Under the pieces are notes generated by a model, which saw only the letters and a list, made by a program, of their open reading frames with translations, searched no databases and was not told the origin of the DNA. Below are positions 8,696-17,750 of a stretch of 64,000 bases of DNA, in pieces. Source of the DNA: Alteromonas hispanica. GTDB lineage: Bacteria; Pseudomonadota; Gammaproteobacteria; Enterobacterales; Alteromonadaceae. The position numbers and the translations under genes are program-made. The DNA lies in assembly GCF_010500915.1 (NCBI RefSeq), contig NZ_JAAAWP010000004.1, forward strand, positions 1 to 64,000, in the 5' to 3' direction. How positions within the stretch are numbered: the first letter of the stretch is position 1; the number at the start of each line of letters is the position of its first letter.

Positions 8696-11272
8696 CTACT
8701 CGCTTACGATAAACAGTTTTTCATTGTCTGCATCTATTCTCACTGTCGACTCTGGCAGTAAAGCACCGCTTAACAACTGCTGCGCCAGCGGATTTTCAAT
8801 TTGCATTTGAATAGCTCGCTTGAGCGGTCTTGCACCAAAGACAGGATCAAAACCTGCTTCTGCAAGTTTATCCATTGCCCTGCCAGATAGCGTGAGCTTA
8901 TAACCTTTATCTGCAAGCCTAGCACGTAGCGATGCGAGCTGTATCTTAGCAATTGCCTTAATTTGCTCTTTACCCAGCGGGTGAAATACTACAATGTCAT
9001 CTACACGGTTTATGAACTCTGGGCGGAAGTGCTGACCAACCACATTCATTACTAGTGATTTCATTTCTTCGTACTGACTTTCATCGTGCTTGTCTTGAAT
9101 AACATCAGAACCAAGGTTTGACGTCATTATCACTACGGTATTTTTGAAGTCTACAGTACGTCCCTGCCCGTCAGTCAAACGCCCATCATCAAGAACTTGC
9201 AGCAGAATATTAAATACATCTGGGTGTGCTTTTTCCACCTCATCAAGCAAAATGACTGAGTACGGCTTGCGACGAACAGCCTCAGTTAGGTATCCGCCTT
9301 CCTCGTAGCCTACATAACCTGGAGGCGCACCAACGAGTCGTGAAACTGAATGCTTTTCCATAAATTCAGACATATCGATACGGATCATCGCGTCTTCGGT
9401 ATCGAACATAAAGCCAGCCAACGTTTTGCAAAGTTCGGTTTTACCAACCCCTGTTGGGCCTAAGAAAAGGAAAGACCCGATAGGCCGGTTAGGATCAGCA
9501 AGCCCGGCACGTGTACGGCGAATAGCATTTGATACCGCATTCACTGCCTCTTGCTGCCCCACAACACGTTTGTGCAACACATCTTCCATACGAAGTAATT
9601 TGTCACGCTCTCCCTCCAGCATTTTAGACACAGGGATACCTGTCCAACGAGAGAGTACATCGGCAATTTCAGCATCGGTGACTTTATTTTTCACCAACTT
9701 AGTTTCGCGAGTTTCATTCTCTGCAGCCTGCTCTAATTTAGACTCCAACTCAGGGATACGTCCATATTGAAGTTCAGACATTCTATTGAGATCTGAAGCT
9801 CGGCGAGCAATTTCTAAGTCTAACTTCGCTTGCTCTAACTCAGACTTTATGGTCTGAGTGCCCTGCATAGCGTCTTTTTCGTCTAGCCAGACCTTTTCAA
9901 AATCAGCATATTTAGTTTCTGCCTGCTCACGCTCTAGCTCAATCATTTCAAGACGCTTGTGACTCGCGTCGTCGGTCTCTTTCGCTAACGCTTGCTCCTC
10001 TAGCTTTAATTGAATAATTCGGCGTTCCAGCCTATCCATATCTTCTGGTTTTGAGTCAATTTGAAGGCGAATACTCGATGCCGCCTCATCAATTAAATCA
10101 ATGGCTTTGTCAGGTAGTTGGCGATCACTTATGTATCTGTGAGACAGACTTGCTGCTGCTACAATAGCAGGATCGGTAATGTCTACTGAATGGTGAAGCT
10201 CGTAGCGCTCTTTAAGCCCCCGCAAAATAGCGATGGTATCTTCTACACTTGGCTCTTCAACAAGTACTTTCTGGAATCGGCGTTCAAGTGCTGCATCTTT
10301 TTCTATGTACTGACGATACTCATTTAATGTTGTAGCGCCAACACAATGAAGCTCGCCTCGAGCAAGTGCGGGTTTGAGCATATTCCCTGCATCCATAGCA
10401 CCATCACCTTTACCTGCACCAACCATAGTATGGAGTTCGTCTATGAAAAGGATAACGCGACCTTCTTCCTTCGATAATTCATTAAGTACAGCTTTTAAAC
10501 GCTCTTCAAATTCACCACGATATTTGGCCCCAGCAATGAGAGCTCCCATATCTAGAGACAATACTCGTTTGTTTTTTAAACCCTCTGGCACTTCGCCATT
10601 TATAATACGCTGAGCCAAGCCTTCTACAATAGCGGTTTTACCCACGCCAGGCTCACCAATGAGTACAGGGTTATTCTTTGTCCGTCGTTGTAGCACTTGT
10701 ACTGTTCGGCGGATTTCGTCGTCTCTGCCTATCACTGGATCTAATTTACCCTGCTCTGCTCTTTCTGTTAGGTCAGTTGTAAACTTCTCTAGTGCTTGGC
10801 GTACGTCTTCTGCATTGGGGTCGGTTACCGTTTGCCCCCCACGCATATCATCAATAGCGGCTTCAACGATATCCTTAGTTACATTTAGGCTTCTAAGTAT
10901 TTCACCGAGTCGCCCTTTGTCGTCTATCGCTGCAACGACAAATATCTCAGACGTGATGTAGTCATCTTTGCGTTGTTGCGCAATTTTGTCGCACAAGTTA
11001 AGTAAGACAATACTGTCCTTACCCAACTGTACTTCACCACCAATACCCTCAATTCGCGGTAGGCGCTCTATGGCCTGGCTCAATGCAGAGCGCAATGCGT
11101 TAACATTAATTTTTGCCTGATCAAGTAAAGGACGTACAGAGCCACCTTGCTGATTCAGCATGGCAGTCATTAAGTGTACTGGTTCAATATATTGATGGTC
11201 TCGACCCAATGCGAGTGATTGAGCATCGGATATAGCGAGCTGAAACTTGCTGGTAAATCTATCTAATCTCAT
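8696..11272 (-). CDS. clpB: ATP-dependent disaggregase ClpB (Hsp104 family)
   Basis: Hexameric AAA+ chaperone that, with DnaK/DnaJ/GrpE, threads proteins out of aggregates after heat shock. The 858 residues are full length (E. coli 857). Visible parts: N-terminal Clp repeat domain (1-about 145); first AAA+ module with Walker A GEPGVGKT (about 206) and FIDELH; the long coiled-coil M domain (about 400-520, rich in E, K, Q and L); second AAA+ module with GPTGVGKT (about 605), LLDEVEKAH and the [13 protein letters not shown] sensor-2 region. A sigma-32-like promoter lies upstream. It keeps the E. coli neighbourhood with pgeF, rluD and bamD. Confidence 0.98.
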   Translation of the reverse strand: MRLDRFTSKFQLAISDAQSLALGRDHQYIEPVHLMTAMLNQQGGSVRPLLDQAKINVNALRSALSQAIERLPRIEGIGGEVQLGKDSIVLLNLCDKIAQQRKDDYITSEIFVVAAIDDKGRLGEILRSLNVTKDIVEAAIDDMRGGQTVTDPNAEDVRQALEKFTTDLTERAEQGKLDPVIGRDDEIRRTVQVLQRRTKNNPVLIGEPGVGKTAIVEGLAQRIINGEVPEGLKNKRVLSLDMGALIAGAKYRGEFEERLKAVLNELSKEEGRVILFIDELHTMVGAGKGDGAMDAGNMLKPALARGELHCVGATTLNEYRQYIEKDAALERRFQKVLVEEPSVEDTIAILRGLKERYELHHSVDITDPAIVAAASLSHRYISDRQLPDKAIDLIDEAASSIRLQIDSKPEDMDRLERRIIQLKLEEQALAKETDDASHKRLEMIELEREQAETKYADFEKVWLDEKDAMQGTQTIKSELEQAKLDLEIARRASDLNRMSELQYGRIPELESKLEQAAENETRETKLVKNKVTDAEIADVLSRWTGIPVSKMLEGERDKLLRMEDVLHKRVVGQQEAVNAVSNAIRRTRAGLADPNRPIGSFLFLGPTGVGKTELCKTLAGFMFDTEDAMIRIDMSEFMEKHSVSRLVGAPPGYVGYEEGGYLTEAVRRKPYSVILLDEVEKAHPDVFNILLQVLDDGRLTDGQGRTVDFKNTVVIMTSNLGSDVIQDKHDESQYEEMKSLVMNVVGQHFRPEFINRVDDIVVFHPLGKEQIKAIAKIQLASLRARLADKGYKLTLSGRAMDKLAEAGFDPVFGARPLKRAIQMQIENPLAQQLLSGALLPESTVRIDADNEKLFIVSE

Positions 11273-11310
11273 AACCTCAACCTTTAAATGAAAATTTGTT
11301 TATATTCTAT

Positions 11311-11339
11311 TAATGGGAGCTTATGAATGACGATTCAAG
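11311..11339 (-). promoter_or_regulatory. heat-shock (sigma-32) promoter of clpB
   Basis: On the minus strand CTTGAA (-35, 11334-11339), a 15-bp spacer and TCCCATTA (-10, 11311-11318) match the sigma-32 consensus CTTGAAA / CCCCATNTA well. The predicted leader is about 35 nt. clpB is a classic RpoH target. Confidence 0.72.
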
Positions 11340-11382
11340 TAACTATTGCTAAAGATGATAAAAAACTTGATTCAGCGCAATG

Positions 11383-12111
11383 TTATCGAAAACCAATAGC
11401 GCTCACAATTCGACCTGTGGCTTTGGCATTATCATGCGTAGCTTTGCGGTGGGAGTAAAACATATGGCTTTCACAATAAGTGCACAGGCAGCTTTGTGTT
11501 ACTTGGTTCACGCCAAGACTATTAAGCTGTAATTGTGCGATTAGCGGTAAATTTAAATAGTACTTATCGGAGTTTTTACTGGGTGTTACAACACCGTCAT
11601 ATTGCGAAAATCGAAATGCCACGCCACTGTCTACTTCGTAGCACTTGTTACAAATAGCTGGACCAATCCACGCCATAATACTGCTTGGAGAATTCGAAAA
11701 GCAGCGCAATGTCTCAGCAATGATTTTTATATCTAATCCTTTCCAACCAGCGTGCACGGCCGCCACCTCACTACCTGCTGTATCGCAAAGCAGGATGGGC
11801 ACACAATCTGCGGTCATAACCGCACAAAATTGTTCAGGTTTATCTGTATATGCGGCATCAGCCGTTACCGCTGTAGTTGGAAGAGTAGCAACGGTGCATC
11901 CGTGCACTTGTTCAAGCCAGGTTATTTTTGAGCTGAGTGGCAGCTTTGAGCGGTTTTGTTTTACCACCGCTAAATCGTCACCAACATGAGCCCCAACATT
12001 GAGGCCCTCATATATACCGCGGCTTATGCCCCCATTTCGCGTAGAGGTATAAGCTACAACATTATCAGGGCATAACCACGCTGGTGTAATAAGGTCAGTT
12101 TTTGAAAGCAT
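11383..12111 (-). CDS. pgeF: peptidoglycan editing factor PgeF / YfiH (laccase-domain protein)
   Basis: Member of the YfiH/DUF152 family, once called polyphenol oxidase. E. coli work links it to removing wrong (serine-containing) muropeptides; related proteins act as purine nucleoside phosphorylases or adenosine deaminases. The 242 residues carry the conserved metal-site ligands H70 (EQVHG), C103 (TADCVPILL) and H120 (VHAGWKG). It starts four nucleotides after the rluD stop, so the two are translationally close, and is followed at a distance by clpB, as in E. coli. Family membership is certain; the in vivo substrate is inferred. Confidence 0.92.
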   Translation of the reverse strand: MLSKTDLITPAWLCPDNVVAYTSTRNGGISRGIYEGLNVGAHVGDDLAVVKQNRSKLPLSSKITWLEQVHGCTVATLPTTAVTADAAYTDKPEQFCAVMTADCVPILLCDTAGSEVAAVHAGWKGLDIKIIAETLRCFSNSPSSIMAWIGPAICNKCYEVDSGVAFRFSQYDGVVTPSKNSDKYYLNLPLIAQLQLNSLGVNQVTQSCLCTYCESHMFYSHRKATHDNAKATGRIVSAIGFR

Positions 12112-12115
12112 GCAT

Positions 12116-13111
12116 TTAAATCATATCTTCAGGATTTTCTTTTGTATCTTGCCTTACCGCTTCCAATAAATCTTGCATATCTCTGGGCAGTGGCGCTTTC
12201 CATGTCATCCACTCTTCACTTTCTGGGTGAAACAAAGATAACTGAGCAGCATGAAGTGCCTGACGCTGAAACCCTCTAAGGGTATCTATAAAGGCGTTAG
12301 AAGCCCCTTTGGGTAATCTGGGTCTTCCACCATATGTTTGATCGCCTAGCAGTGGATGCTTGAGATGCGCCATATGGACACGTATTTGGTGAGTACGCCC
12401 AGTCTCCAGCTTCAAACGCAAATGCGTGTATGCTCGAAATTTCTCAATGACGCGAAAGTGCGTTATTGCTGGCTTGCCATCTTCTCTAACCGCCATATGC
12501 GTGCGTTTCGTTGCATGACGTCCTATTGGCTCATCAACCACTCCACCAGCAACCATTGTTCCCATAGCAATGGCCTCGTACTCTCTGCTCATTTCTCTGC
12601 GCTGAAGCTGATCCACTAAATGAGTTTGAGCGGGTACAGTTTTGGCTACGACCATTAAGCCGGTGGTATCTTTATCGAGCCGATGTACAATTCCGGCTCT
12701 TGGCACGCGGTCTATATCAGGAACGTGATTAAGCAAAGCATTGAGCACTGTACCGCTAGGATTGCCTGCTCCAGGGTGAACTACTAAGTCGGCCGGCTTA
12801 TTGATTACTAGAATATGCTCATCTTCAAAAACAATATCCAGAGCGATATCTTGAGCTACGCTGTTTACCTGAACTTCCATTTCTGCGTGAACAGTGATGA
12901 CTTCATCTATTTGCATTTTATGGCGTGGCACTGTAATTACTTCGCCATTCACGGAAACGTTACCGTCTTGGATCCAAGTTTTTAACTTAGAACGTGAATA
13001 TTCAGGGAACAAATCGGCTAATGTCTGATCTAACCGTAGACCAAAGTGTGCGGCTTCTGTAGAAGCCTCTAATTGAATTGTGTTTGGCACTTGCGTCATA
13101 ACACCTAACAT
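12116..13111 (-). CDS. rluD: 23S rRNA pseudouridine(1911/1915/1917) synthase
   Basis: Modifies helix 69 of 23S rRNA at three uridines, needed for normal ribosome assembly. It has an N-terminal S4 RNA-binding domain (about residues 20-85) and the RluA-family catalytic domain with HRLDKDTTG, whose aspartate D146 is the nucleophile, and RTHQIRVH further on. It is 331 residues from the first ATG; ATG 13099 (four codons in) aligns better with E. coli RluD and leaves a sensible leader after a TATAAT box near 13131, so it may be the real start. Divergent from bamD, a conserved arrangement. Confidence 0.95.
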   Translation of the reverse strand: MLGVMTQVPNTIQLEASTEAAHFGLRLDQTLADLFPEYSRSKLKTWIQDGNVSVNGEVITVPRHKMQIDEVITVHAEMEVQVNSVAQDIALDIVFEDEHILVINKPADLVVHPGAGNPSGTVLNALLNHVPDIDRVPRAGIVHRLDKDTTGLMVVAKTVPAQTHLVDQLQRREMSREYEAIAMGTMVAGGVVDEPIGRHATKRTHMAVREDGKPAITHFRVIEKFRAYTHLRLKLETGRTHQIRVHMAHLKHPLLGDQTYGGRPRLPKGASNAFIDTLRGFQRQALHAAQLSLFHPESEEWMTWKAPLPRDMQDLLEAVRQDTKENPEDMI

Positions 13112-13285
13112 TACGTGTAAAAAGGGTATTATAACAAGGAATCACCCTGTACACTGCGTTGTTTGCGAATTTGTATAGTTTTTCTCTTCGTTAGTACGTT
13201 AGAATAAGAAAATCGTGTTGTTATTTAGCACATGAGCTCAGACAGCGAAGTTGTAGAAACTGTTTAGCAGGATTATAGAATTATT

Positions 13286-14053
13286 ATGAAATCATTTCGT
13301 CTTTTAGCACCTGTACTCATTGGTACTGTGGTAACGCTAGCGGGTTGTAGCTCTTCAGAATCTGAAGAAGAAAAAATTGTGCTTGCTAATATGGGTGCTC
13401 AGCAGCTCTATGAGAGAGCATCAGAAAGCATGGAAGTGGGTAACTTCAGTGCTGCGGCGCAAACACTCAGTGCCCTAGATTCTCGTTACCCGTTTGGACC
13501 GCTATCTCACCAGGTTCAACTCGACCTTATTTATAGCTATTACAAGTCAGGAAAGATTGACGAAACGCTTGCGACTATCGACCGTTTCATTCGCTTGAAC
13601 CCTAATCACTCTGACGTGGATTATGCATACTATATGCGCGGTCTAACCAACATGGAATCAGATAGTAACCTCTTCCAAGAGCTGCTGACCATAGACCGTT
13701 CAGATAGAGACCCTTCGAAATCTCGCCAAGCGTTTGAAGACTTTAGGCGTTTAATAGAGCAGTACCCAAACAGCAAATATGCTGCTGACGCCAAAAAGCG
13801 TATGCTACATATTAAAGACCGGCTAGCTAGGTATGAGATTGCGATTGCGCGCTTTTACATGAGAAGACAGGCCTATGTAGCTGCGGCTAATCGCGGTCGC
13901 TATGTCATAGAGCATTTCCCAGATACTACACAAGTAAAGGACGCTCTTGAAATTATGGTGTCTAGTTACGAACAGCTTGGCTTGGACGACCTAAGATTAC
14001 ATGCGATGAAAACGCTTAAACTCAATTTCCCAGACAGTGACTTTATCAGCTAA
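13286..14053 (+). CDS. bamD: outer membrane protein assembly factor BamD
   Basis: Essential lipoprotein of the BAM complex that works with BamA to insert beta-barrel proteins into the outer membrane. The 255 residues begin with a lipoprotein signal; the lipobox LAGC places the lipidated cysteine at C21. The mature part is built of five TPR-like helical repeats (for example LYERASESMEVGNFSAAA and SKYAADAKKRMLHIKDRLARYE). Length matches the family (about 245). It lies divergent from rluD as in E. coli and ends at its own terminator. Confidence 0.96.
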   Translation: MKSFRLLAPVLIGTVVTLAGCSSSESEEEKIVLANMGAQQLYERASESMEVGNFSAAAQTLSALDSRYPFGPLSHQVQLDLIYSYYKSGKIDETLATIDRFIRLNPNHSDVDYAYYMRGLTNMESDSNLFQELLTIDRSDRDPSKSRQAFEDFRRLIEQYPNSKYAADAKKRMLHIKDRLARYEIAIARFYMRRQAYVAAANRGRYVIEHFPDTTQVKDALEIMVSSYEQLGLDDLRLHAMKTLKLNFPDSDFIS

Positions 14054-14150
14054 GACGCGGGGCTTGCTTACCCTACGTTCTCAAAGCTAGGTACGCAAAG
14101 CTACGTTAGTAAAGCCATTTTCGCAAAGGCAGCCTGCCAAAAAGACAATA

Positions 14151-14177
14151 AAAAACGCACCTTTCGGTGCGTTTTTT
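14151..14177 (+). terminator. intrinsic terminator after bamD
   Basis: An 11-bp stem AAAAACGCACC / GGTGCGTTTTT with a TTTC loop and flanking A and T runs. It can serve both bamD (plus) and the convergent chrR (minus). Confidence 0.88.
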
Positions 14178-14209
14178 GTTTATCTTCCGAATGACTCAGA
14201 AACTAAGAG

Positions 14210-14908
14210 TTACCTAAAAAATAAGTGACTGAATGGATTTAGCAGCCTTGCCAAACCAGAAGTAAAATGTAGCGGTTGGTCAACAATACTAAATACTAAA
14301 CATCCCTCTTTAGTATCAGACCTTGGTGTGTGTGTTTTATTTCCGTCCATAAAAATAAAATCTCCAGTATCATAGTCACTCAAACCATCACTGAATTCAC
14401 CATCGATGACTAACGTATATTCCGTGCCTCTGTGGGTATGCTCGGGAACGCTTCCTCCACTACCCATGAATATAAAATTAGCGACTCCTTGATTGCCTAA
14501 GTCCACAGGAGCTTGCCACAATTTACCCACTAGACTTGACCAGTTCCCTGTTTTATCGACATAACGATGCAAAGTTCTTGGCAATTTAAATGAGCGACCG
14601 TCCAATTCTATCGATACCGTTCGCTCGCCAAGATTACTGGCGTAGCTTGATGAACTACCGTCAACCTCAATTGACGAAGGTGATTGGGTAATCTGCGAAA
14701 GCATATCACCAAACTGCGCAGACTCATCAAAACTCTCTTCAATTTCAGACACCAACTCTGCTGCTAGTTCTTCAGTTTCGCTCTCAACGCGAAGCTGACA
14801 TTGCTCACACATGTCACAATGAGCCGACACTAACAGAGAGACCGCGGGTGTTAAACTGCCCTCAACGAATTCTTTGAGTTGTTGAGAGCTAGGATGAAAC
14901 TTAATCAT
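14210..14908 (-). CDS. chrR: ChrR-type zinc/cupin anti-sigma factor
   Basis: Anti-sigma factor that holds the neighbouring ECF sigma factor inactive until singlet oxygen or a related signal releases it (shown for Rhodobacter ChrR). Its N-terminal anti-sigma domain keeps the four zinc ligands H5, H30, C34 and C37; a linker of about 75 acidic residues follows; the C-terminal cupin keeps H157, H159, E163 and H193, the metal ligands needed for the singlet-oxygen response in Rhodobacter. It is 232 residues, full length, and overlaps the sigma gene by 8 bp, so they are co-translated. Function is inferred from residue conservation and context. Confidence 0.85.
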   Translation of the reverse strand: MIKFHPSSQQLKEFVEGSLTPAVSLLVSAHCDMCEQCQLRVESETEELAAELVSEIEESFDESAQFGDMLSQITQSPSSIEVDGSSSSYASNLGERTVSIELDGRSFKLPRTLHRYVDKTGNWSSLVGKLWQAPVDLGNQGVANFIFMGSGGSVPEHTHRGTEYTLVIDGEFSDGLSDYDTGDFIFMDGNKTHTPRSDTKEGCLVFSIVDQPLHFTSGLARLLNPFSHLFFR

Positions 14909-15512
14909 TGTCGTTCAGCATACCTTTTAGACGTTGAAGCGCCAGGCGAGTCCTAGACTTCACAGTTCCCAATGGAATAGACAGTTCATTCGCAACTTCT
15001 TGCTGAGATTTACCGTCTATGTAAATTGCTTCAATAACCGCTTTTTGCTTAACCGGTAACTCTTCGAATAAATAACCGATTTGCTCCAATGTAACCTGTT
15101 CATCAAGAGGGGCTTCATTCAAATCTGCAGTCTGTTCGCACAGAACAGGCCACAAATCATCAGAGCAAACATCCTCTTTACGGTTCTGTAGCTTTCGTAG
15201 CATGTCAAATCTAATGTTTCGTGCGATTGTAAAAATCCACGTTGATGGTGACCCTTTCTCTGCATTAAAAAGGTGTGCCTTTTGCCATACATTCGACATT
15301 GTGTCTTGCACCAACTCCATAGCTAGTGCTTCATTGCCCATTTGCTTTAGGGCATAAGAGCGTAGACGTGGAGCAAAATAATTAAAAACTCGGGAAAATG
15401 ATCGTTTACAGCGAGCGTCAGCAACCGCTACAAGGTGTTCAGACATTTCGGTAGCACATTCTTTAGGTTTGATTGTGCTGTTGCTTTGTTCCAATGGAAT
15501 TCCAACTAACAT
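14901..15512 (-). CDS. ECF sigma factor of the RpoE-ChrR (ECF11) type
   Basis: Group IV sigma factor of 203 residues. Region 2 (about 40-105) includes ALAMELVQDTMSNVWQKA and the WIFTIARN segment; region 4 (about 145-200) contains LPVKQKAVIEAIYIDGKSQQEVA and LGTVKSRTRLALQRLK, the helix-turn-helix for the -35 element. Pairing with a ChrR anti-sigma factor puts it in the singlet-oxygen/photo-oxidative stress class rather than with the envelope-stress RpoE, which is encoded separately at 52019. ATG 15512 has a GGCGGA ribosome binding site; a later ATG at 15446 has none. Likely target: the five-gene operon starting at 16572. Confidence 0.85.
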   Translation of the reverse strand: MLVGIPLEQSNSTIKPKECATEMSEHLVAVADARCKRSFSRVFNYFAPRLRSYALKQMGNEALAMELVQDTMSNVWQKAHLFNAEKGSPSTWIFTIARNIRFDMLRKLQNRKEDVCSDDLWPVLCEQTADLNEAPLDEQVTLEQIGYLFEELPVKQKAVIEAIYIDGKSQQEVANELSIPLGTVKSRTRLALQRLKGMLNDND

Positions 15513-15623
15513 AGTATTCGTCCGCCTTTCCGTTTTGGTGCTTTCATTCTACGGGTTTCTGACTTAAAACGTTCGGTGAAATCGCATATTTTAGGTTACG
15601 ATTTTGTAATAAAGGTAGCATGG

Positions 15624-16199
15624 TTACGCTATCAGTGTAGACAGATACTTGAGCAAATTCGTGCATTCTCGTTGTTGTAGAAAATGCTGTTTTTGCGCTC
15701 CATCTACGGGAAGCAACTCCAACCATCTATTCAATACCCAATTGGGACAATCAAATTTTGGTTCATCATACAATGATGCTAGCTCTTCGTAATTTCCGAA
15801 TATTTCTTTAAGTCGCTCGTCCATAGGCGCTAATTGCTGGGATGAAAGGTCACAATTCCAAGATTCAATTGGATTACATATACCCGTTCTTAGTTCGTCG
15901 TGTTCAACGTGTATATCTTCCACCTCAACTAGGTGAGAACCAGCAACCTTTATGCCAAGCAAGCCATCGTCAAGCATATCAAAGTCTACCACCGTGGCAT
16001 ATGTACCTATTCGATGTATGTGTTCGTTAGCCGATTTATCGCCATTTGCATTTAACATACACATAACAAAGCCTTTGTTTTCGGCGCACGCCTCTTTCAC
16101 CATGCGAACATACCGCGGTTCAAAAATGCGCAAGGCCATGCGACCTTCTGGTAACAGATGGGCTGATAAAGGGAACAAGGGAAAACGTTTATTACTCAT
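15624..16199 (-). CDS. LON peptidase substrate-binding (N-terminal LON) domain protein
   Basis: A small protein (191 residues) consisting of the substrate-binding domain of Lon protease without the ATPase or peptidase parts; it begins RFPLFPLSAHLLPEGRMALRIFEPRY, the usual start of this domain. The biochemical function of these stand-alone proteins is unknown. ATG 16199 is chosen because a GGAAG ribosome binding site lies 9 nt upstream and the longer frame (to 16274) adds 25 unrelated residues. It sits 111 bp upstream of the ECF sigma gene on the same strand, so it may be co-transcribed with sigma-chrR. Confidence 0.85.
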   Translation of the reverse strand: MSNKRFPLFPLSAHLLPEGRMALRIFEPRYVRMVKEACAENKGFVMCMLNANGDKSANEHIHRIGTYATVVDFDMLDDGLLGIKVAGSHLVEVEDIHVEHDELRTGICNPIESWNCDLSSQQLAPMDERLKEIFGNYEELASLYDEPKFDCPNWVLNRWLELLPVDGAQKQHFLQQRECTNLLKYLSTLIA

Positions 16200-16571
16200 A
16201 CACCACACTTCCAAGAATACATAAGGAGTTACGCGAGTGGGAATGAATTGGATCCATGTCGGAAAATTTTTCACACTGTGGTTTTAGAAGGTGATCTTAT
16301 TGGCACGCTGTCTTGTAAAGTTGAGCTTTCTTTTATTTTCTGCAGTAAAAGAATGAAATGAATTCAAGCGGTTGTGGTTAGAACAAAAAAGCATCATTGT
16401 TACACGACGATGATTCACATTTGCAGATTCGATCAAATTGCTGAGCATAATTTCAAAAAGACAACGCAAGAAATCTATATAAGTTGTACTTTATAAGCGC
16501 AAAATAGGCTTTAAAGTCACCGTGTTAATTACCCAAAGCGCATATACACAGAGGCGTGTGAGGAAGATAGA
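16200..16571. other. 372-bp divergent promoter region of the photo-oxidative stress module
   Basis: Gap between the LON-domain gene (minus) and the five-gene operon (plus). It holds one candidate ECF promoter (16292-16319) and a GAGGAAG ribosome binding site just before ATG 16572. I see no gene in it. If the candidate promoter is used, the operon has a 5' leader of about 245 nt. Confidence 0.4.
16292..16319 (+). promoter_or_regulatory. candidate RpoE-ChrR-type ECF promoter
   Basis: TGATCT (16292-16297), 16 bp, TGTAAA (16314-16319) resembles the promoter recognised by Rhodobacter RpoE as I recall it (TGATCC ... TAAG with similar spacing). It lies between the sigma-chrR genes and the facing operon, in the right orientation. 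The match rests on one short site and recalled consensus, so it is tentative. Confidence 0.3.
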
Positions 16572-17012
16572 ATGGAAGTTATTCAACGTTTTTGTAAGAT
16601 TTACACAGATATTTGTAAAATATCTACCGATGATCTTGCCAGTATCTATGCAACCGATGTTTTGTTCATAGACCCGATAACAACACACCAAGGCCTCACC
16701 GAAGTTAAGTCCTATTTTAATAACCTCCTGGAACAAGCTGAAAGCTGCAAGTTTGATATTGCTGACATTTTTCTATGCGCTCGTGATGACCTTTCTAATT
16801 CACGTGTGACCCACATAGCAAATTGGACAATGAAGCTTGTACTAAAAGGTAGCGAAAAGGTGATCACGCTTGATGGCACTACTCAGCTTGGGGTGAGCAA
16901 CAACATGATTGTTTACCACAAGGATTATTACGATTTGGGCGAAATGGTGTATGAGCACGTACCCGTATTAGGTTTTATAATTAAGAAAATCAAAGGGAGG
17001 CTCGCCAGATGA
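16572..17012 (+). CDS. NTF2/SnoaL-like fold protein
   Basis: A 146-residue protein of the nuclear-transport-factor-2 superfamily: an N-terminal helix pair (IQRFCKIYTDICKISTDDLASIYATDVLFIDP) followed by an alternating-strand cone ending ITLDGTTQLGVSNNMIVYHKDYYDLGEMVYEHVP. Members of this type are regularly the first gene of ECF/ChrR-linked operons with an SDR, FAD protein, DUF1365 and a CFA-like methyltransferase. The ligand or reaction is unknown. Its stop codon overlaps the next start (ATGA), indicating translational coupling. Confidence 0.78.
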   Translation: MEVIQRFCKIYTDICKISTDDLASIYATDVLFIDPITTHQGLTEVKSYFNNLLEQAESCKFDIADIFLCARDDLSNSRVTHIANWTMKLVLKGSEKVITLDGTTQLGVSNNMIVYHKDYYDLGEMVYEHVPVLGFIIKKIKGRLAR

Positions 17013-17728
17013 AAACATTGCTAATCACTGGAGCAACATCAGGTATTGGAAAATCACTTGCAGAGCATGCAGCCGATAGAGGGTACAAGGTAATCGCATG
17101 TGGCAGAAATGAAGAAGCATTAACTAATCTTGCAAAACACGAAAACATTTCACCATGTCAGTTCGACGTGTCTAACCTCGAAGATACAAAAAAAGCGCTA
17201 AGTGACGTGGAGTTCGATATTGCAGTTTTAAATGCAGGTACATGTGAATACGTCGATATTGAGGAGTTTGAAGCTGATATGTTTCGTCGTGTCTTCGAAC
17301 CCAATTTTTTCGGCGTAGTTAACTGTGTAGATGCCTTCGTCAATAAATTAAAAAAAGGTGATAAATTAGTTATTGTTGACAGTATGGCTAGACTCCTTCC
17401 CTTTACTCGCTCACAAGCCTACGGCGCCAGCAAAGCGGCATTACACTATTTTACCAAGAGCTTAGAAGTAGACTTACATGATAGAGGTGTAAAGGTGCAA
17501 GCTGTATCGCCGGGCTTCGTTGAAACGCCACTGACTGATAAAAATGACTTCGATATGCCAATGAAGATCACCGCAGAAGAGGCGGCTAGAAGTATGCTCG
17601 AAGGAATAGAAGGAAATAAACGTACTATCTTTTTCCCAAAAATGTTTGGCTATATATTAAGATTCATGAATCTATTACCATCAGGCCTACAAACACGTTT
17701 GTCCCTGTCGATGCGCAACGAAAAATAA
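17009..17728 (+). CDS. short-chain dehydrogenase/reductase (SDR)
   Basis: Classical SDR of 239 residues: the N-terminal Rossmann motif TGATSGIG (7-14), NAG in VLNAGT, catalytic serine in VDSMARLLPF and the active-site pair YGASK. It should oxidise or reduce an alcohol/carbonyl with NAD(P). Its place between an NTF2-like protein and an FAD-dependent enzyme in a lipid-modification operon suggests a fatty-acyl or lipid-linked substrate, but this is inference. It overlaps the previous gene by 4 bp and is 22 bp from the next. Confidence 0.88.
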   Translation: MKTLLITGATSGIGKSLAEHAADRGYKVIACGRNEEALTNLAKHENISPCQFDVSNLEDTKKALSDVEFDIAVLNAGTCEYVDIEEFEADMFRRVFEPNFFGVVNCVDAFVNKLKKGDKLVIVDSMARLLPFTRSQAYGASKAALHYFTKSLEVDLHDRGVKVQAVSPGFVETPLTDKNDFDMPMKITAEEAARSMLEGIEGNKRTIFFPKMFGYILRFMNLLPSGLQTRLSLSMRNEK

Positions 17729-17750
17729 GTAGTTTAAGAGAACGTTAATA

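Noticed and set aside
14901..15512. Second copy of envelope-stress rpoE
   Set aside because: The adjacent anti-sigma factor is ChrR-type with zinc and cupin domains, not RseA, and a true rpoE-rseABC operon is present at 49736-52606.
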